Shown one piece after another: positions 41,015 to 48,146 of a stretch of DNA of 64,000 nt. Every line of letters starts with the position of its first letter. Within the stretch, counting starts at the first letter, position 1. The stretch comes from Frigoribacterium sp. PhB24 (GTDB lineage Bacteria; Actinomycetota; Actinomycetes; Actinomycetales; Microbacteriaceae). The notes under the pieces were generated by a model. The model searched no databases and had not been told where the DNA came from. It saw only the letters and a list, made by a program, of their open reading frames with translations. The translations under genes were made by a program, and so were the position numbers. The stretch covers positions 434,001 to 498,000 of the forward strand of contig NZ_RKIC01000010.1 in assembly GCF_003755185.1 (NCBI RefSeq), in the 5' to 3' direction.

Positions 41015-42140
41015 GGTCGTCACCACCCGTCAGCGGCGCCTCGGGCTCCATGCCCTCGAGCGGCGGAGTCTCCTCCTCGCCCGGACGCACCTCCTCGCCC
41101 TGCGGGATCGGCGCCACCGGCCAGTCCGAAGCCGGCCCAGCATCGGGCGACGCCCACGCCTTCTCCGGCTCCGGCGACGGCTCAGCCGCACGCTGCTCGA
41201 ACGCGATCGCCAGCTCACCCATCCGATCGCGCAGCTTCTGGCTCCTCTCGTGCACGGGGATCTGGCCCCACAGCGCGTTCAGGCCGTCCTTCGACGTCGC
41301 CTGCCCGGCCTCGGCCAGCCAGTCGCGCCCCGAGGGCACCGCCGCGGCTTGGGCCTCGGCATCCGGCGCGGCCTCCTTGTCGACCACGACGTCGGCGTGC
41401 GTTCGGATGCCGAGCTGCGCCTGCGTCGAGATCCCGAGCCGGTCCCACAGCGTCTCCACCGTGAAGCCCGGCGCCGGCGTCGGCTTCTCGATCTGGATTC
41501 GCGCCGACTTCGCCTTCGTCATCAGGAAGTGCCCGCGCTCGTGCATCTCGATCAGCACGCCCACGTCGAACGGCAGCGACTTGTGGCCCTGGACCTTCCA
41601 GACCTTCTCGTTGGTCGGCTGGCCGTTCTCCATGACCATGACCTGCTCGAGGCGCGCGGTTAGGATCGCCGGGCCTCGGTGCGAGCGGACGGCGTCCATG
41701 ACGTCCTTCCACTGCTGCGCGGCCACGTTCCACAAGTCGGCCGACACGGTGTAGTCGCCGTTCGAGTTCTTCCGGCCCTTCGCCCGTCGGTTCGCGACGG
41801 CCTGCGCGTTGTCGGTGAGCTGGTTCCACAGCCGCGTCATGGAGTCGACGACGAGCAGCGTCGGCCGGTCGTCCATCGGCTCGGCCGCAGCGGCACGCAC
41901 CGCGGCGAGGATGCCCTGGTACGACCCGTCGTGCTCGACGATCTCGAACCGGGCGCCGGGGATGACGCCGTACTCGTCGGGGTCGTCCTCGCCGATGCCG
42001 ATCCACAGGGTGCGGCCGACGAGCTCGGACGCGGACGCCATGGCCGCGGCCCAGCTCTTGCCGGCACCCTCGCGACCCGCGAGGAGCACCATCGGCCACG
42101 ACGGGAGGCCGGTCGGCTTCCTGGTCTTCAGTGCGGTCAT
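41007..42140 (-). CDS. Sak4-like RecA-type ATPase (single-strand annealing protein candidate)
   Basis: A 377-residue protein with Walker A AGREGAGKS (residues 21-29) and Walker B LLVVDSM (about residues 95-101), then SADLWNVAAQQWKDVMDAVRSHRGPAILTARLEQV, as in phage RecA-like AAA proteins of the Sak4 group. Residues after about 240 are a Glu/Pro/Ala-rich tail. Sak4 proteins anneal single strands together with an exonuclease and SSB; a YqaJ-type exonuclease gene precedes it with a 4-base overlap. The annealing role is inferred from family and context. Confidence 0.78.
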   Translation of the reverse strand: MTALKTRKPTGLPSWPMVLLAGREGAGKSWAAAMASASELVGRTLWIGIGEDDPDEYGVIPGARFEIVEHDGSYQGILAAVRAAAAEPMDDRPTLLVVDSMTRLWNQLTDNAQAVANRRAKGRKNSNGDYTVSADLWNVAAQQWKDVMDAVRSHRGPAILTARLEQVMVMENGQPTNEKVWKVQGHKSLPFDVGVLIEMHERGHFLMTKAKSARIQIEKPTPAPGFTVETLWDRLGISTQAQLGIRTHADVVVDKEAAPDAEAQAAAVPSGRDWLAEAGQATSKDGLNALWGQIPVHERSQKLRDRMGELAIAFEQRAAEPSPEPEKAWASPDAGPASDWPVAPIPQGEEVRPGEEETPPLEGMEPEAPLTGGDDRG

Positions 42141-43279
42141 GCCTTCATCTCCTTGTTCTTGACGGCCGTGACCGTCAGGGACTCCTTCACCGGCACCTGG
42201 CGGACCTCGCCCGGTGCCGTGGTCGTGTACTTGTCGGCGGCCGCGTGCCAGGCAGCCCAGGCCGCCTCGGAGCGTTCGACGGCCGCGCGGACGTGCTTCT
42301 CGGACTCGTCGAGCTCGCGAGCGATGTCGGGGTGGTCGGCACGCAGCGACGCCTCGTCGACCTCCGACACCGGATCGCCGGCGACGTCAGCCGTGCCAGC
42401 AGCGCGCCACGTGATCCGCGCCAGCGGCGACTCCTGCGACAGCTCGTCGTGCTCGGAGCGCAGCTTCACCTGCAGCTCCTTCCACGTCTGCTCCTTCGCC
42501 TTCTTCGCCGACGACTCCTCCTCGCGGAACCGCAGCAAGTTGACGGCGAGGGTGTCGAGCTCGTCGTCGTACTGCACGACCTCGCCCGCCATCGCCGCGT
42601 CGAGGGCGGCCAGGAATTCTGAAGCGATCAGCTCGAGGTCGCGCGCCAGCTCGGAGTTGTACTCGACCCACTCCATGACGGGGACCAGGCCAACCGGCGT
42701 CGGCTCCCAGTGCTCGCCCCCGCGGTCCTGCCAGTCCGAGTCGTGCTGCTCCGAGACGTACAAGCAGCGGCGAGCACCCGTGACGCGCATGATCCACGTC
42801 ATCTGGACGAAGTAGCCCGCCCGGGCGTAGGAGTCGCTCCCGAGGCGCACGTCGTGTTTCGACGTCTTGATCTCGGACACGACGAGCTGCCCCTGCGAGT
42901 CGACGCCGGTGCCGTCCGGGGAGCCGAGCCAGCGCTCGTTCTCGATCGACCGGAAGACCCGCGACTCCGGCGCCAGGTACGGGTAGATGCTCTGCACCAC
43001 CGCGGCGAGCACCGGCTCCCGGGTGCGACCCCAGGCCGTGTACTTCGAGTCGACGAACGTCGCCTGCGCGGCCGCCTCGAGCTCGTCCGGCGTCTTCGCG
43101 TTCAGGAAGGTGAGCTTCTCGGCGATCAGCGAGGAGACGCTGCGACGGCGGAGCCACAGATCGCGCACCTCCGTCGCTGTGACACCCCGCGCCCGAGCGA
43201 GCAGCCACTGGGTCCGGTCCTGGTCCGACGCCCCGGCACGCGCCTCGAGGTCGTTCAGCACGTCCACCGCGGCGCTCAT
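42137..43279 (-). CDS. YqaJ-type viral recombinase exonuclease
   Basis: A 380-residue protein. The catalytic core has RGVTATEVRDL (residues 31-41), then GSPDGTGVDSQGQLVVSEIKTSK with Asp122, Glu136 and Lys138, the D...ExK nuclease motif of the YqaJ/lambda-exonuclease fold. It would resect double-stranded DNA ends so that the adjacent annealing ATPase can act. The C-terminal half is helical. ATG 43279 overlaps the upstream stop (ATGA); a longer in-frame start at 43336 lies within the preceding gene. Confidence 0.9.
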   Translation of the reverse strand: MSAAVDVLNDLEARAGASDQDRTQWLLARARGVTATEVRDLWLRRRSVSSLIAEKLTFLNAKTPDELEAAAQATFVDSKYTAWGRTREPVLAAVVQSIYPYLAPESRVFRSIENERWLGSPDGTGVDSQGQLVVSEIKTSKHDVRLGSDSYARAGYFVQMTWIMRVTGARRCLYVSEQHDSDWQDRGGEHWEPTPVGLVPVMEWVEYNSELARDLELIASEFLAALDAAMAGEVVQYDDELDTLAVNLLRFREEESSAKKAKEQTWKELQVKLRSEHDELSQESPLARITWRAAGTADVAGDPVSEVDEASLRADHPDIARELDESEKHVRAAVERSEAAWAAWHAAADKYTTTAPGEVRQVPVKESLTVTAVKNKEMKA

Positions 43280-43536
43280 GCTGAGACCCCGTTGTTCGCC
43301 AGTGTCACGAGGTCGCTGACCGTTTCCTCGTCCCACTTGTCGCCGTACGACTCGAAGACGTTGACGACCTGATCGCGCGTGATCTTCGGGCGCTCGTTGT
43401 TGCTGGTGATGAACGAGTTGAACGTCGCGGCCGCCTCGACGACGTCGGAGGCAGAAGGGTTGTGACCCTGCTCGACCCGGGTGCCGCTCAGGGCGACAGC
43501 CAGCTCGAGGCTGCGGATGCGGGACTGGACGCTCAT
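43276..43536 (-). CDS. Hypothetical 86-residue protein of the recombination operon
   Basis: Helical protein: SRIRSLELAVALSGTRVEQGHN, DVVEAAATFNSFITSNNERPKITRDQVVNVFESYGDKWDEETVSDLVTLANNG. The regular helices with Asp/Glu at turns could form a small DNA- or protein-binding bundle. It overlaps both neighbours by 4 bases. No family recognised. Confidence 0.65.
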   Translation of the reverse strand: MSVQSRIRSLELAVALSGTRVEQGHNPSASDVVEAAATFNSFITSNNERPKITRDQVVNVFESYGDKWDEETVSDLVTLANNGVSA

Positions 43537-43844
43537 GCGTGGGCCGCCTCGTCCTCGACGTCAGGCAGGTCGAGAGCCGTCTCGCCCGTTCGCACCTGGT
43601 ACGCCGACTGCTGCAGACCCCTCGCCTGCTCGAGCGCCTCCGGCGACAGGATCGGCTCGATGTGCGTCATCTTGACGACGGGGTAGTCCTCGCCGGACTC
43701 CATGTCCTGCGTCTTCTTCGTCACCTTGAACGTGACGATCGCGGTCATGCGGTCCGCGTCCGTGAAGCCGAGCAGCTCGTGCTCGACCGCGTCGAGGCCG
43801 TTGTACTCGTCCTTCACCTTGCCGTTGTTGCGTTGCACACTCAT
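43533..43844 (-). CDS. Hypothetical 103-residue early protein
   Basis: Reads MSVQRNNGKVKDEYNGLDAVEHELLGFTDADRMTAIVTFKVTKKTQDMESGEDYPVVKMTHIEPI. The centre, TAIVTFKVTKK, looks like a small strand-rich domain, and the end is acidic. AAGGAG lies seven bases before ATG 43844. Proteins of this outline sit beside recombination genes in actinophages, but I know of no assigned role. Confidence 0.65.
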   Translation of the reverse strand: MSVQRNNGKVKDEYNGLDAVEHELLGFTDADRMTAIVTFKVTKKTQDMESGEDYPVVKMTHIEPILSPEALEQARGLQQSAYQVRTGETALDLPDVEDEAAHA

Positions 43845-44389
43845 GCTGTTGCTCCTTCGTCGGTCGGCCAGGACACGGCGTCCATGGCCTCGGTCTGCTT
43901 CTTCGTGATCTCGCCGTCGATCGGCGAGTCGAGGTGGCGCAGGCCCATGAGGACGAGCGCCAGGGCATCCGCGACGTTGTCGTCGGGGATGGGTACGTGG
44001 GGGAAGGCCGATTTCATCGCCGTCTTCACGGCGGCCTTGTCGGCGTTCCCGTTGCCGGTGGCGTACTTCGCGCGGGTCTTCGGGCCGACCTCGGCGACGT
44101 CGGCCCGGGCGAGCAGCTGGTCGACGACGAACCAATAGAGGCCGACTCGGTCGTTGTGGCTCCCGTACTGCGATCGCGCCGACGGGGACTCGATGACGAA
44201 CAGGTCCACCTGCTCGGGCAGCGTCGCGAGGATGCGCGACAGGGCCAGGCGTGCACGGCGCCGCCGGGCCCGCAGCGTGGACGTCGACGGCTTCGTGGTC
44301 TTCGCCCGGTTCGTGACGATGCCGCCCCAGTTGTCAGCGATCACGACACCCGTGCACGACAGCGACGGGTCGATCCCGACGACGATCAC
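43841..44389 (-). CDS. RuvC-like Holliday junction resolvase
   Basis: A 182-residue nuclease of the RNase H fold: VVGIDPSLSCTGVVI (first Asp), LFVIESPSARS (Glu), and a final DDNVADALALVLMG (Asp pair), the acidic residues that bind catalytic metals in RuvC enzymes. YGSHNDRVGLYWFVVDQLLARADVAEVGPKTRAKYATGNGNADK follows the usual pattern. It would resolve branched phage DNA before packaging. The start is GTG 44389, overlapping the upstream stop (GTGA). Confidence 0.88.
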   Translation of the reverse strand: MIVVGIDPSLSCTGVVIADNWGGIVTNRAKTTKPSTSTLRARRRRARLALSRILATLPEQVDLFVIESPSARSQYGSHNDRVGLYWFVVDQLLARADVAEVGPKTRAKYATGNGNADKAAVKTAMKSAFPHVPIPDDNVADALALVLMGLRHLDSPIDGEITKKQTEAMDAVSWPTDEGATA

Positions 44390-44703
44390 GAGCGCGCGTC
44401 GATCTGCACCCAGGACCACGACGCTGCGATGAGGCCGCGGTGCCCGCATCGGACGCACGTCTGGATCTTCGAGTTCCGCTGCCAACCGTCGGCGCAACGC
44501 GAGCAGCAGTACGACGCGAGGCTGCAGGTGCGGCACACCATCGCGACCGTGGCCGCGAACACGCACTGCTCGCGGTCGTTCGGGCCCGTGTAGAGCCTGA
44601 GGATGGACTCGCACTGAGGCGTGTACGCGAAGTCGAGGTGAGCGATCTTGGAGCGTTCGAGCGCGGCCGCGAGCTGGGCGCGCTTCCTCTCGGCGGGGGT
44701 CAT
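44386..44703 (-). CDS. Cysteine-rich putative zinc protein
   Basis: A 105-residue protein with a helical start (MTPAERKRAQLAAALERSKIAHLDF), then CVFAATVAMVCRTCSLASYCCSRCADGW and TCVRCGHRG: several CxxC pairs that could bind one or two zinc ions. It lies between a small membrane protein and the resolvase and overlaps both. Probably nucleic-acid or protein binding; no family recognised. Confidence 0.6.
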   Translation of the reverse strand: MTPAERKRAQLAAALERSKIAHLDFAYTPQCESILRLYTGPNDREQCVFAATVAMVCRTCSLASYCCSRCADGWQRNSKIQTCVRCGHRGLIAASWSWVQIDARS

Positions 44704-44885
44704 CGGTCGCCCCTGTGCGTCTCCGCGAGGGCGTCGCGCCAGAGCGCCCACACCGCGGCGAGGCCGAACACCCACACCAGGGCCAGGAGCCCGTCGCCGT
44801 GGGTGACGCCGACGAGGAGACGGAACAGGCCAGCCACGATGGCCGCGAGCCCGAAGACCAGCGCGACCAGCTCGAGGCGGCTCAC
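44700..44885 (-). CDS. Small two-helix membrane protein in the early operon
   Basis: A 61-residue protein with two hydrophobic segments (LELVALVFGLAAIVAGLFRLLV and LLALVWVFGLAAVWALW) separated by a short loop THGDG, and a polar tail. Early-expressed phage membrane proteins can block superinfection or change host physiology, but nothing in the sequence points to a specific role. It overlaps both neighbours by 4 bases. Confidence 0.6.
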   Translation of the reverse strand: MSRLELVALVFGLAAIVAGLFRLLVGVTHGDGLLALVWVFGLAAVWALWRDALAETHRGDR

Positions 44886-45079
44886 GAGGCCACCGCCGGC
44901 CAGTAGACCTCGGCCACGATCGCGTCGACCGCACGGTTCGTCGACCGCAAGGTGTCCGCGTACTCGGCCGGGATCAGTCGCTGGCCGCCGCGGCCCTGGA
45001 TCGTCTCGGCCGAACGGCCCAGATCCTCGGTGACGACAGCCGTTTTTGAGCGCACTTCGCTCTTGATGCGTTGCTGCAT
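44882..45079 (-). CDS. Hypothetical 65-residue early protein
   Basis: A small, basic then mixed protein (MQQRIKSEVRSKTAVVTEDLGRSAETIQGRGGQRLIPAEYADTLRSTNRAVDAIVAEVYWPAVAS), mostly helical. It follows the Xis-like gene after a 75-base gap in which I see no feature. No family recognised. Confidence 0.55.
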   Translation of the reverse strand: MQQRIKSEVRSKTAVVTEDLGRSAETIQGRGGQRLIPAEYADTLRSTNRAVDAIVAEVYWPAVAS

Positions 45080-45154
45080 GGGATGCCCCTAGTGGGTGAA
45101 GGCCAGGCCGCGGAGTCGGAACCGCGGGGGCCGGGATGGTGTGGTGGGGGAGAG

Positions 45155-45367
45155 CTACGCCGTCTTGGCGAACTGCTGCACGGCCTCGCGGGCCGGGTCC
45201 GGTGTGCCGTCGAGCCAGTGGTCGATCGAGTCCTCACGGATCGACCACGAGCCACCCTTGACGCGCTGGGTGGCGAACAGGTCGCCGACCTGGCACGCCT
45301 TCAGCACGGTGTCGGGGTGCTTCCGCGCAAGCGCGGCCGCCTCCTTGACCGTGAGACGGGCGCTCAC
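45155..45367 (-). CDS. Excisionase-like helix-turn-helix protein
   Basis: A 70-residue protein, MSARLTVKEAAALARKHPDTVLKACQVGDLFATQRVKGGSWSIREDSIDHWLDG: a MerR-like winged helix of the HTH_17/excisionase group, with VKEAAALARKHPDTV as the first helix-turn-helix and SWSIREDSIDHWL as the wing region. Such proteins bend att DNA to direct excision (Xis) or act as small regulators. It is the second early gene, coupled by GTGA to the Cro-like gene. Xis function is inferred from size and family. Confidence 0.7.
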   Translation of the reverse strand: MSARLTVKEAAALARKHPDTVLKACQVGDLFATQRVKGGSWSIREDSIDHWLDGTPDPAREAVQQFAKTA

Positions 45368-45645
45368 GACGCCACCTGGTGCAGCGTCGGTACGAGGCGG
45401 TCGACGGTGAACAGGTCGTCGAGGGGGACCGAGGGGAAGGCGAGCTTCACGCGAGCCATGAACGCGTTGGACGGGAACCCGCCGGAGGTGACGCGGTAGA
45501 GGGTCGTGCGGTCGACGCCGAGAGTGCGGGCGAGGTCCGAGTCCGACGTCAGCTCGTGAGCCCGGCGCAGCTCGTTGAGCTTGTCGACGTTCAGCACCAG
45601 CTGGCCCGCCGGGGCCTGTGTTGCGTTGGTGGAGAGGTTCTTCAT
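45364..45645 (-). CDS. Cro-like helix-turn-helix early regulator
   Basis: A 93-residue protein with KLNELRRAHELTSDSDLARTLGVDRTTLYRVTSGGFPSNAFMARVKLAFP, an XRE/lambda-repressor type helix-turn-helix, preceded by a short disordered start. As the first gene of the minus-strand lytic block, divergent from the repressor, it fits a Cro-type switch protein. ATG 45645 lies 7 bases after a TAGTGT -10 hexamer, so the mRNA is probably leaderless; this fixes the start. Confidence 0.78.
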   Translation of the reverse strand: MKNLSTNATQAPAGQLVLNVDKLNELRRAHELTSDSDLARTLGVDRTTLYRVTSGGFPSNAFMARVKLAFPSVPLDDLFTVDRLVPTLHQVAS

Positions 45646-45652
45646 GCGAGGA

Positions 45653-45680
45653 ACACTACCCCCCGTTTGCGTGCACGCAA
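45653..45680 (-). promoter_or_regulatory. Early lytic promoter overlapping a 14-bp operator palindrome
   Basis: On the minus strand TTGCGT (45680-45675), a 16-base spacer, and TAGTGT (45658-45653) form a -35/-10 pair, 7 bases before the Cro-like ATG. The -35 lies inside a perfect palindrome, TTGCGTGCACGCAA (45667-45680), a likely repressor or Cro operator. Promoter call is by pattern only. Confidence 0.6.
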
Positions 45681-45754
45681 CAGGTTTACGCGGGTGAAAC
45701 CCGGCGTGTCGAGGTGTAGGCCTGGTTTTCCGGGTCTGCGCGGGCGGAAATATG

Positions 45755-45783
45755 TTGCGCGCGTGCATCATTCTGAGTAGCGT
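45755..45783 (+). promoter_or_regulatory. Lysogeny (repressor) promoter with a related operator half
   Basis: TTGCGC (45755-45760), a 17-base spacer and TAGCGT (45778-45783) precede the repressor GTG by 8 bases. TTGCGCGCGTGCAT (45755-45768) matches the palindrome at 45667-45680 in 10 of 14 bases, so the same regulator may bind here more weakly and control its own gene. Confidence 0.55.
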
Positions 45784-45791
45784 CGTCACCC

Positions 45792-46265
45792 GTGAACGCA
45801 AAGACCTGGGCCGACTTCCTCACCGCAGTCGCGGGACCCAACGCCCCCACGTCGAACCAGTCCGAGATCGCTCGCGTCGCCGGCGTATCGACCGCGACCG
45901 TCAGTAGGTGGGTGTCCGGGGACAGCCGTCCGAAAGCGGAGCAGGTCATCGGTGTCGCGCGCGCCTACGAGGTGAGCCCGCTCCACGCGCTCGTCGCCGC
46001 GGGCTACCTCGAGCAGGCCGAAGTCGAGGGTGAGGTCGAGGTGCCGCGCGCCCTGGCCATCGCCGACTACACCGAGCTCGAGCTCGCCCAGGAGATGCTC
46101 CGCCGTGTCGACCGTGGAGAGGGCGCCGTCCTCGAGCAGCCGGTCGACGTCGACCACCCCGCATGGGCCGCTGTCGGTGGCTCCGCACAAGATGACATTG
46201 AGTCACTGCCCAACGCCGCCAAGAGCGACGCCCGTGAAGTCGAGGAGGACGAACACACACCGTGA
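45792..46265 (+). CDS. XRE-family immunity repressor
   Basis: A 157-residue protein with an N-terminal helix-turn-helix (TSNQSEIARVAGVSTATVSRWVSGDSRPKAEQVIGVARAY, about residues 20-59) and an acidic C-terminal half. It is divergent from the Cro-like gene and followed by an ImmA/IrrE peptidase gene, the usual arrangement of a peptidase-inactivated repressor such as ImmR/ImmA of ICEBs1. No LexA-like autocleavage motif is seen, so induction probably works through the peptidase (inference). Translation likely starts at a leaderless GTG. Confidence 0.85.
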   Translation: MNAKTWADFLTAVAGPNAPTSNQSEIARVAGVSTATVSRWVSGDSRPKAEQVIGVARAYEVSPLHALVAAGYLEQAEVEGEVEVPRALAIADYTELELAQEMLRRVDRGEGAVLEQPVDVDHPAWAAVGGSAQDDIESLPNAAKSDAREVEEDEHTP

Positions 46266-46657
46266 GCCATTACGTACCGCGACAGCACGCAGCGGACCTG
46301 GGGGTTCCGATCATCGACTACCCGCTCCGCGCGGACTTCGGCCGGTACGTCCCCCAGCTCGGCGCCATCCTCATCAAGCCCCGCATGCGTGCCGCCCTCG
46401 AGCGATCCGTCATCGCCCATGAACTTGTCCACGCCGAGCGCCACGAGTGCGCGACCGGCGTTCCCCTCCTCGACCTCCGCATGGAACGCAACGCCGACCG
46501 TGTCGCGTCGCTCCGCCTCATCGACGAGGACGAGCTGCTCGACCTCATGCGCTGGACTACCGACCCCGGCCGATGGGCCGTCGAGCTCAGCGTCACCGCC
46601 GACCTGCTCGAGGCTCGCGTCTCACAACTTCGCCGCACCGAGCAGGCGGTCGGCTGA
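46262..46657 (+). CDS. ImmA/IrrE-family metallopeptidase
   Basis: A 131-residue protein with the zinc site HELVH (His53, Glu54, His57) preceded by RSVIA, and a downstream MERNADRVAS that supplies the third ligand region. Peptidases of this family cut the phage or ICE repressor after DNA damage or other signals. It overlaps the repressor gene (GTGA) and the integrase gene (TGATG), so repressor, peptidase and integrase are probably one transcript. Confidence 0.88.
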   Translation: MSHYVPRQHAADLGVPIIDYPLRADFGRYVPQLGAILIKPRMRAALERSVIAHELVHAERHECATGVPLLDLRMERNADRVASLRLIDEDELLDLMRWTTDPGRWAVELSVTADLLEARVSQLRRTEQAVG

Positions 46658-47805
46658 TGGCCTGGACCGAGAAGAAACCGTCCGGCAACTGGCAAGGCCT
46701 CTACCGCGACCCCCAGGGCAAGCGCCGCAGCGTCGGCACCTTCCGACGCAAGCCCGAGGCCATGCGCGCCGCCGCGACCGCCGAGGACGAGTCCCGCAAG
46801 ATCGGCTGGCGCGACCCCACCGCATCGCTCGAGACGTGGGGCTCTTGGTGCACCGCCTGGTGGCCCACGCGCACCGTGGCCGCCGGCACGCTCGCGCGCG
46901 ACCTCTCGCCGCTGAAGGTCCATATCAGGCCCCGGTGGGACAGCGTCCCCCTGGCCGACATCACCCGGCACGACGTGAACGCCTGGGTCGCCGATCTGCT
47001 CCGCACGGAGTCTGGCCGCACCGCGAAGACTCCGACCGGCACGACGAAGCTGACGCTCTCAGGCGCGTCCGTCCGCCGCATCGTCGCTCTGTTCTCCGCC
47101 TCGCTCACCGCAGCCGTTGACGCCGAGATCCTCAAGGCCAATCCCGCCGCCGGCGTTCGACTCCCCAGCGCCGCGCCCGGTGGCGATCGCTTCCTCACCC
47201 GTGACGAGTACGCCGCCGTCGCCGCGCAGCTCGAGCCCGAGGACCGCGCGATCGCCGACTTCCTCGTCGGCACCGGCGCCCGCTGGGGCGAAATGGCTGG
47301 CCTCCACGCGCACCGCGTCGACGACGGCCGCGGCATCGTCGCGATCGTCGAGACGTGGGACTCGAAGATGGACGCTGTGAAGCCGTACCCGAAGGGCAAG
47401 GAGCGCCGCGAGGTGCCCCTACCCGACTGGGTCCTCATCCCGTCGACGCCGTCACGCACGGCGCTCGTGTTCTCGCAGCCGGGGAAGATGCTCGACATCG
47501 ACGGCTGGCGGAAGAACACCTGGAACCCCGCCGTTGAGCGCGCTGCCGTCGGGCACGTCCGCATCCACGACCTGCGTCACACCTACGCGTCGTGGCTCCT
47601 GCAGGCAGGGGTGAGTCTGGCCGACGTCGGAAAGCTCCTCGGGCACAAGTCATGGACCACGACGATGCGGTACGCCCACCTCGCGGAGACGCCGAACGCG
47701 CACGTCCTGTCGGCTCTGAGTCGCCCTGGCGGAGGGCAACCGGAGGGCAACGGCCGCCATGCAACGCCCCGGATGCGCCTGGTCACACCCGGACGCACCG
47801 CCTAG
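46657..47805 (+). CDS. int: Tyrosine-family phage integrase
   Basis: A 382-residue recombinase. The N-terminal arm-binding domain (KKPSGNWQGLYRDPQGKRRSVGTFRRKPEA) is followed by a core-binding SAM-like region (about 60-160) and a catalytic domain with Arg209 (GTGARWGEM), His304-Arg307 (HDLRHTYAS), His330 (LGHKSW) and nucleophile Tyr339 (TMRYAHL). It integrates the phage into tRNA-Thr. The arm-type repeat pair at 47732-47751 lies in its own 3' coding end, and attR begins 62 bases after its stop. Confidence 0.96.
   Translation: MAWTEKKPSGNWQGLYRDPQGKRRSVGTFRRKPEAMRAAATAEDESRKIGWRDPTASLETWGSWCTAWWPTRTVAAGTLARDLSPLKVHIRPRWDSVPLADITRHDVNAWVADLLRTESGRTAKTPTGTTKLTLSGASVRRIVALFSASLTAAVDAEILKANPAAGVRLPSAAPGGDRFLTRDEYAAVAAQLEPEDRAIADFLVGTGARWGEMAGLHAHRVDDGRGIVAIVETWDSKMDAVKPYPKGKERREVPLPDWVLIPSTPSRTALVFSQPGKMLDIDGWRKNTWNPAVERAAVGHVRIHDLRHTYASWLLQAGVSLADVGKLLGHKSWTTTMRYAHLAETPNAHVLSALSRPGGGQPEGNGRHATPRMRLVTPGRTA
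47732..47751 (+). promoter_or_regulatory. Putative integrase arm-type binding sites, right arm
   Basis: Two direct copies of GAGGGCAA with an 11-base period, 116 bases before the attR core and within the int coding sequence. The pair matches the left-arm pair at 7527-7546 in 18 of 20 bases, including the bases between the copies. Confidence 0.6.
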
Positions 47806-47867
47806 ATTCCGCGGAACTATCCGCCCACACCCGGCCCGACCCGTTCACGCCCGAGACGGTGGTCGCT

Positions 47868-47911
47868 CTCGTAATGAGAAGGTCATCAGTTCGATTCTGA
47901 TAAGCGGCTCC
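47868..47911 (+). repeat. attR core (44-bp direct repeat)
   Basis: Identical to 7423-7466. It carries the 3' half of the original host tRNA-Thr gene. The next base completes an encoded CCA (T47909 discriminator, CCA at 47910-47912), which the left copy lacks. Confidence 0.95.
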
Positions 47912-47917
47912 ACCACG

Positions 47918-47942
47918 GCCCCGGGTCACGACGATCCGGGGC
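47918..47942 (+). terminator. Original host tRNA-Thr terminator, displaced by integration
   Basis: A 10-bp stem with one G.T pair, GCCCCGGGTC with GATCCGGGGC, and a 5-base loop, followed by TGTTCTC. It stands at the same distance from the tRNA end as the phage-supplied terminator at 7471-7500. Confidence 0.7.
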
Positions 47943-47965
47943 TGTTCTCGTCGTGCCGTCGTGCC

Positions 47966-48003
47966 GTCGTACCGTCGGCCTGCCGTCGTACCGTCGGCCT
48001 GCC
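47966..48003 (+). repeat. 19-bp tandem repeat beside attR
   Basis: Two exact copies of GTCGTACCGTCGGCCTGCC, preceded by two shorter GTCGTGCC units and followed by another GTCGT. It lies in the 235-base host region between attR and the next gene, where no other feature is seen. Confidence 0.85.
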
Positions 48004-48146
48004 GTCGTGACGTCCGTTCCGGTCCCTCCGCCCCCAGTAGTGGTGAGGGCGTCGACGACTTGTACCCCGAACGGCTGATCGGGCGTCGTCCACCGCCGTA
48101 CGGTCGTTCTGCGACGCCCACCGGTTGCCGGAAGGAGGTGGCTCGC

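Larger units (their letters stand above)
7423..47911. mobile_element. Apparently complete temperate siphovirus prophage in tRNA-Thr
   Basis: The element is bounded by a perfect 44-bp direct repeat (7423-7466 and 47868-47911) and carries a tyrosine integrase next to the right repeat. It contains every module of a long-tailed temperate phage: immunity, early regulators, recombination, replication, packaging, head, connector, tail, lysis and tail spike. No interrupted gene was seen, so it is likely inducible (inference). Lytic genes run as one block on the minus strand from 45645 down to 9714; lysogeny genes are on the plus strand at both ends. A 946-residue tape measure predicts a tail of roughly 140 nm by the usual length rule. 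Confidence 0.96.

Noticed and set aside
45792-47911. Integration-dependent immunity, in which attP lies within the repressor gene
   Set aside because: The attachment core is 62 bases beyond the int stop, far from the repressor gene, so integration cannot truncate the repressor.
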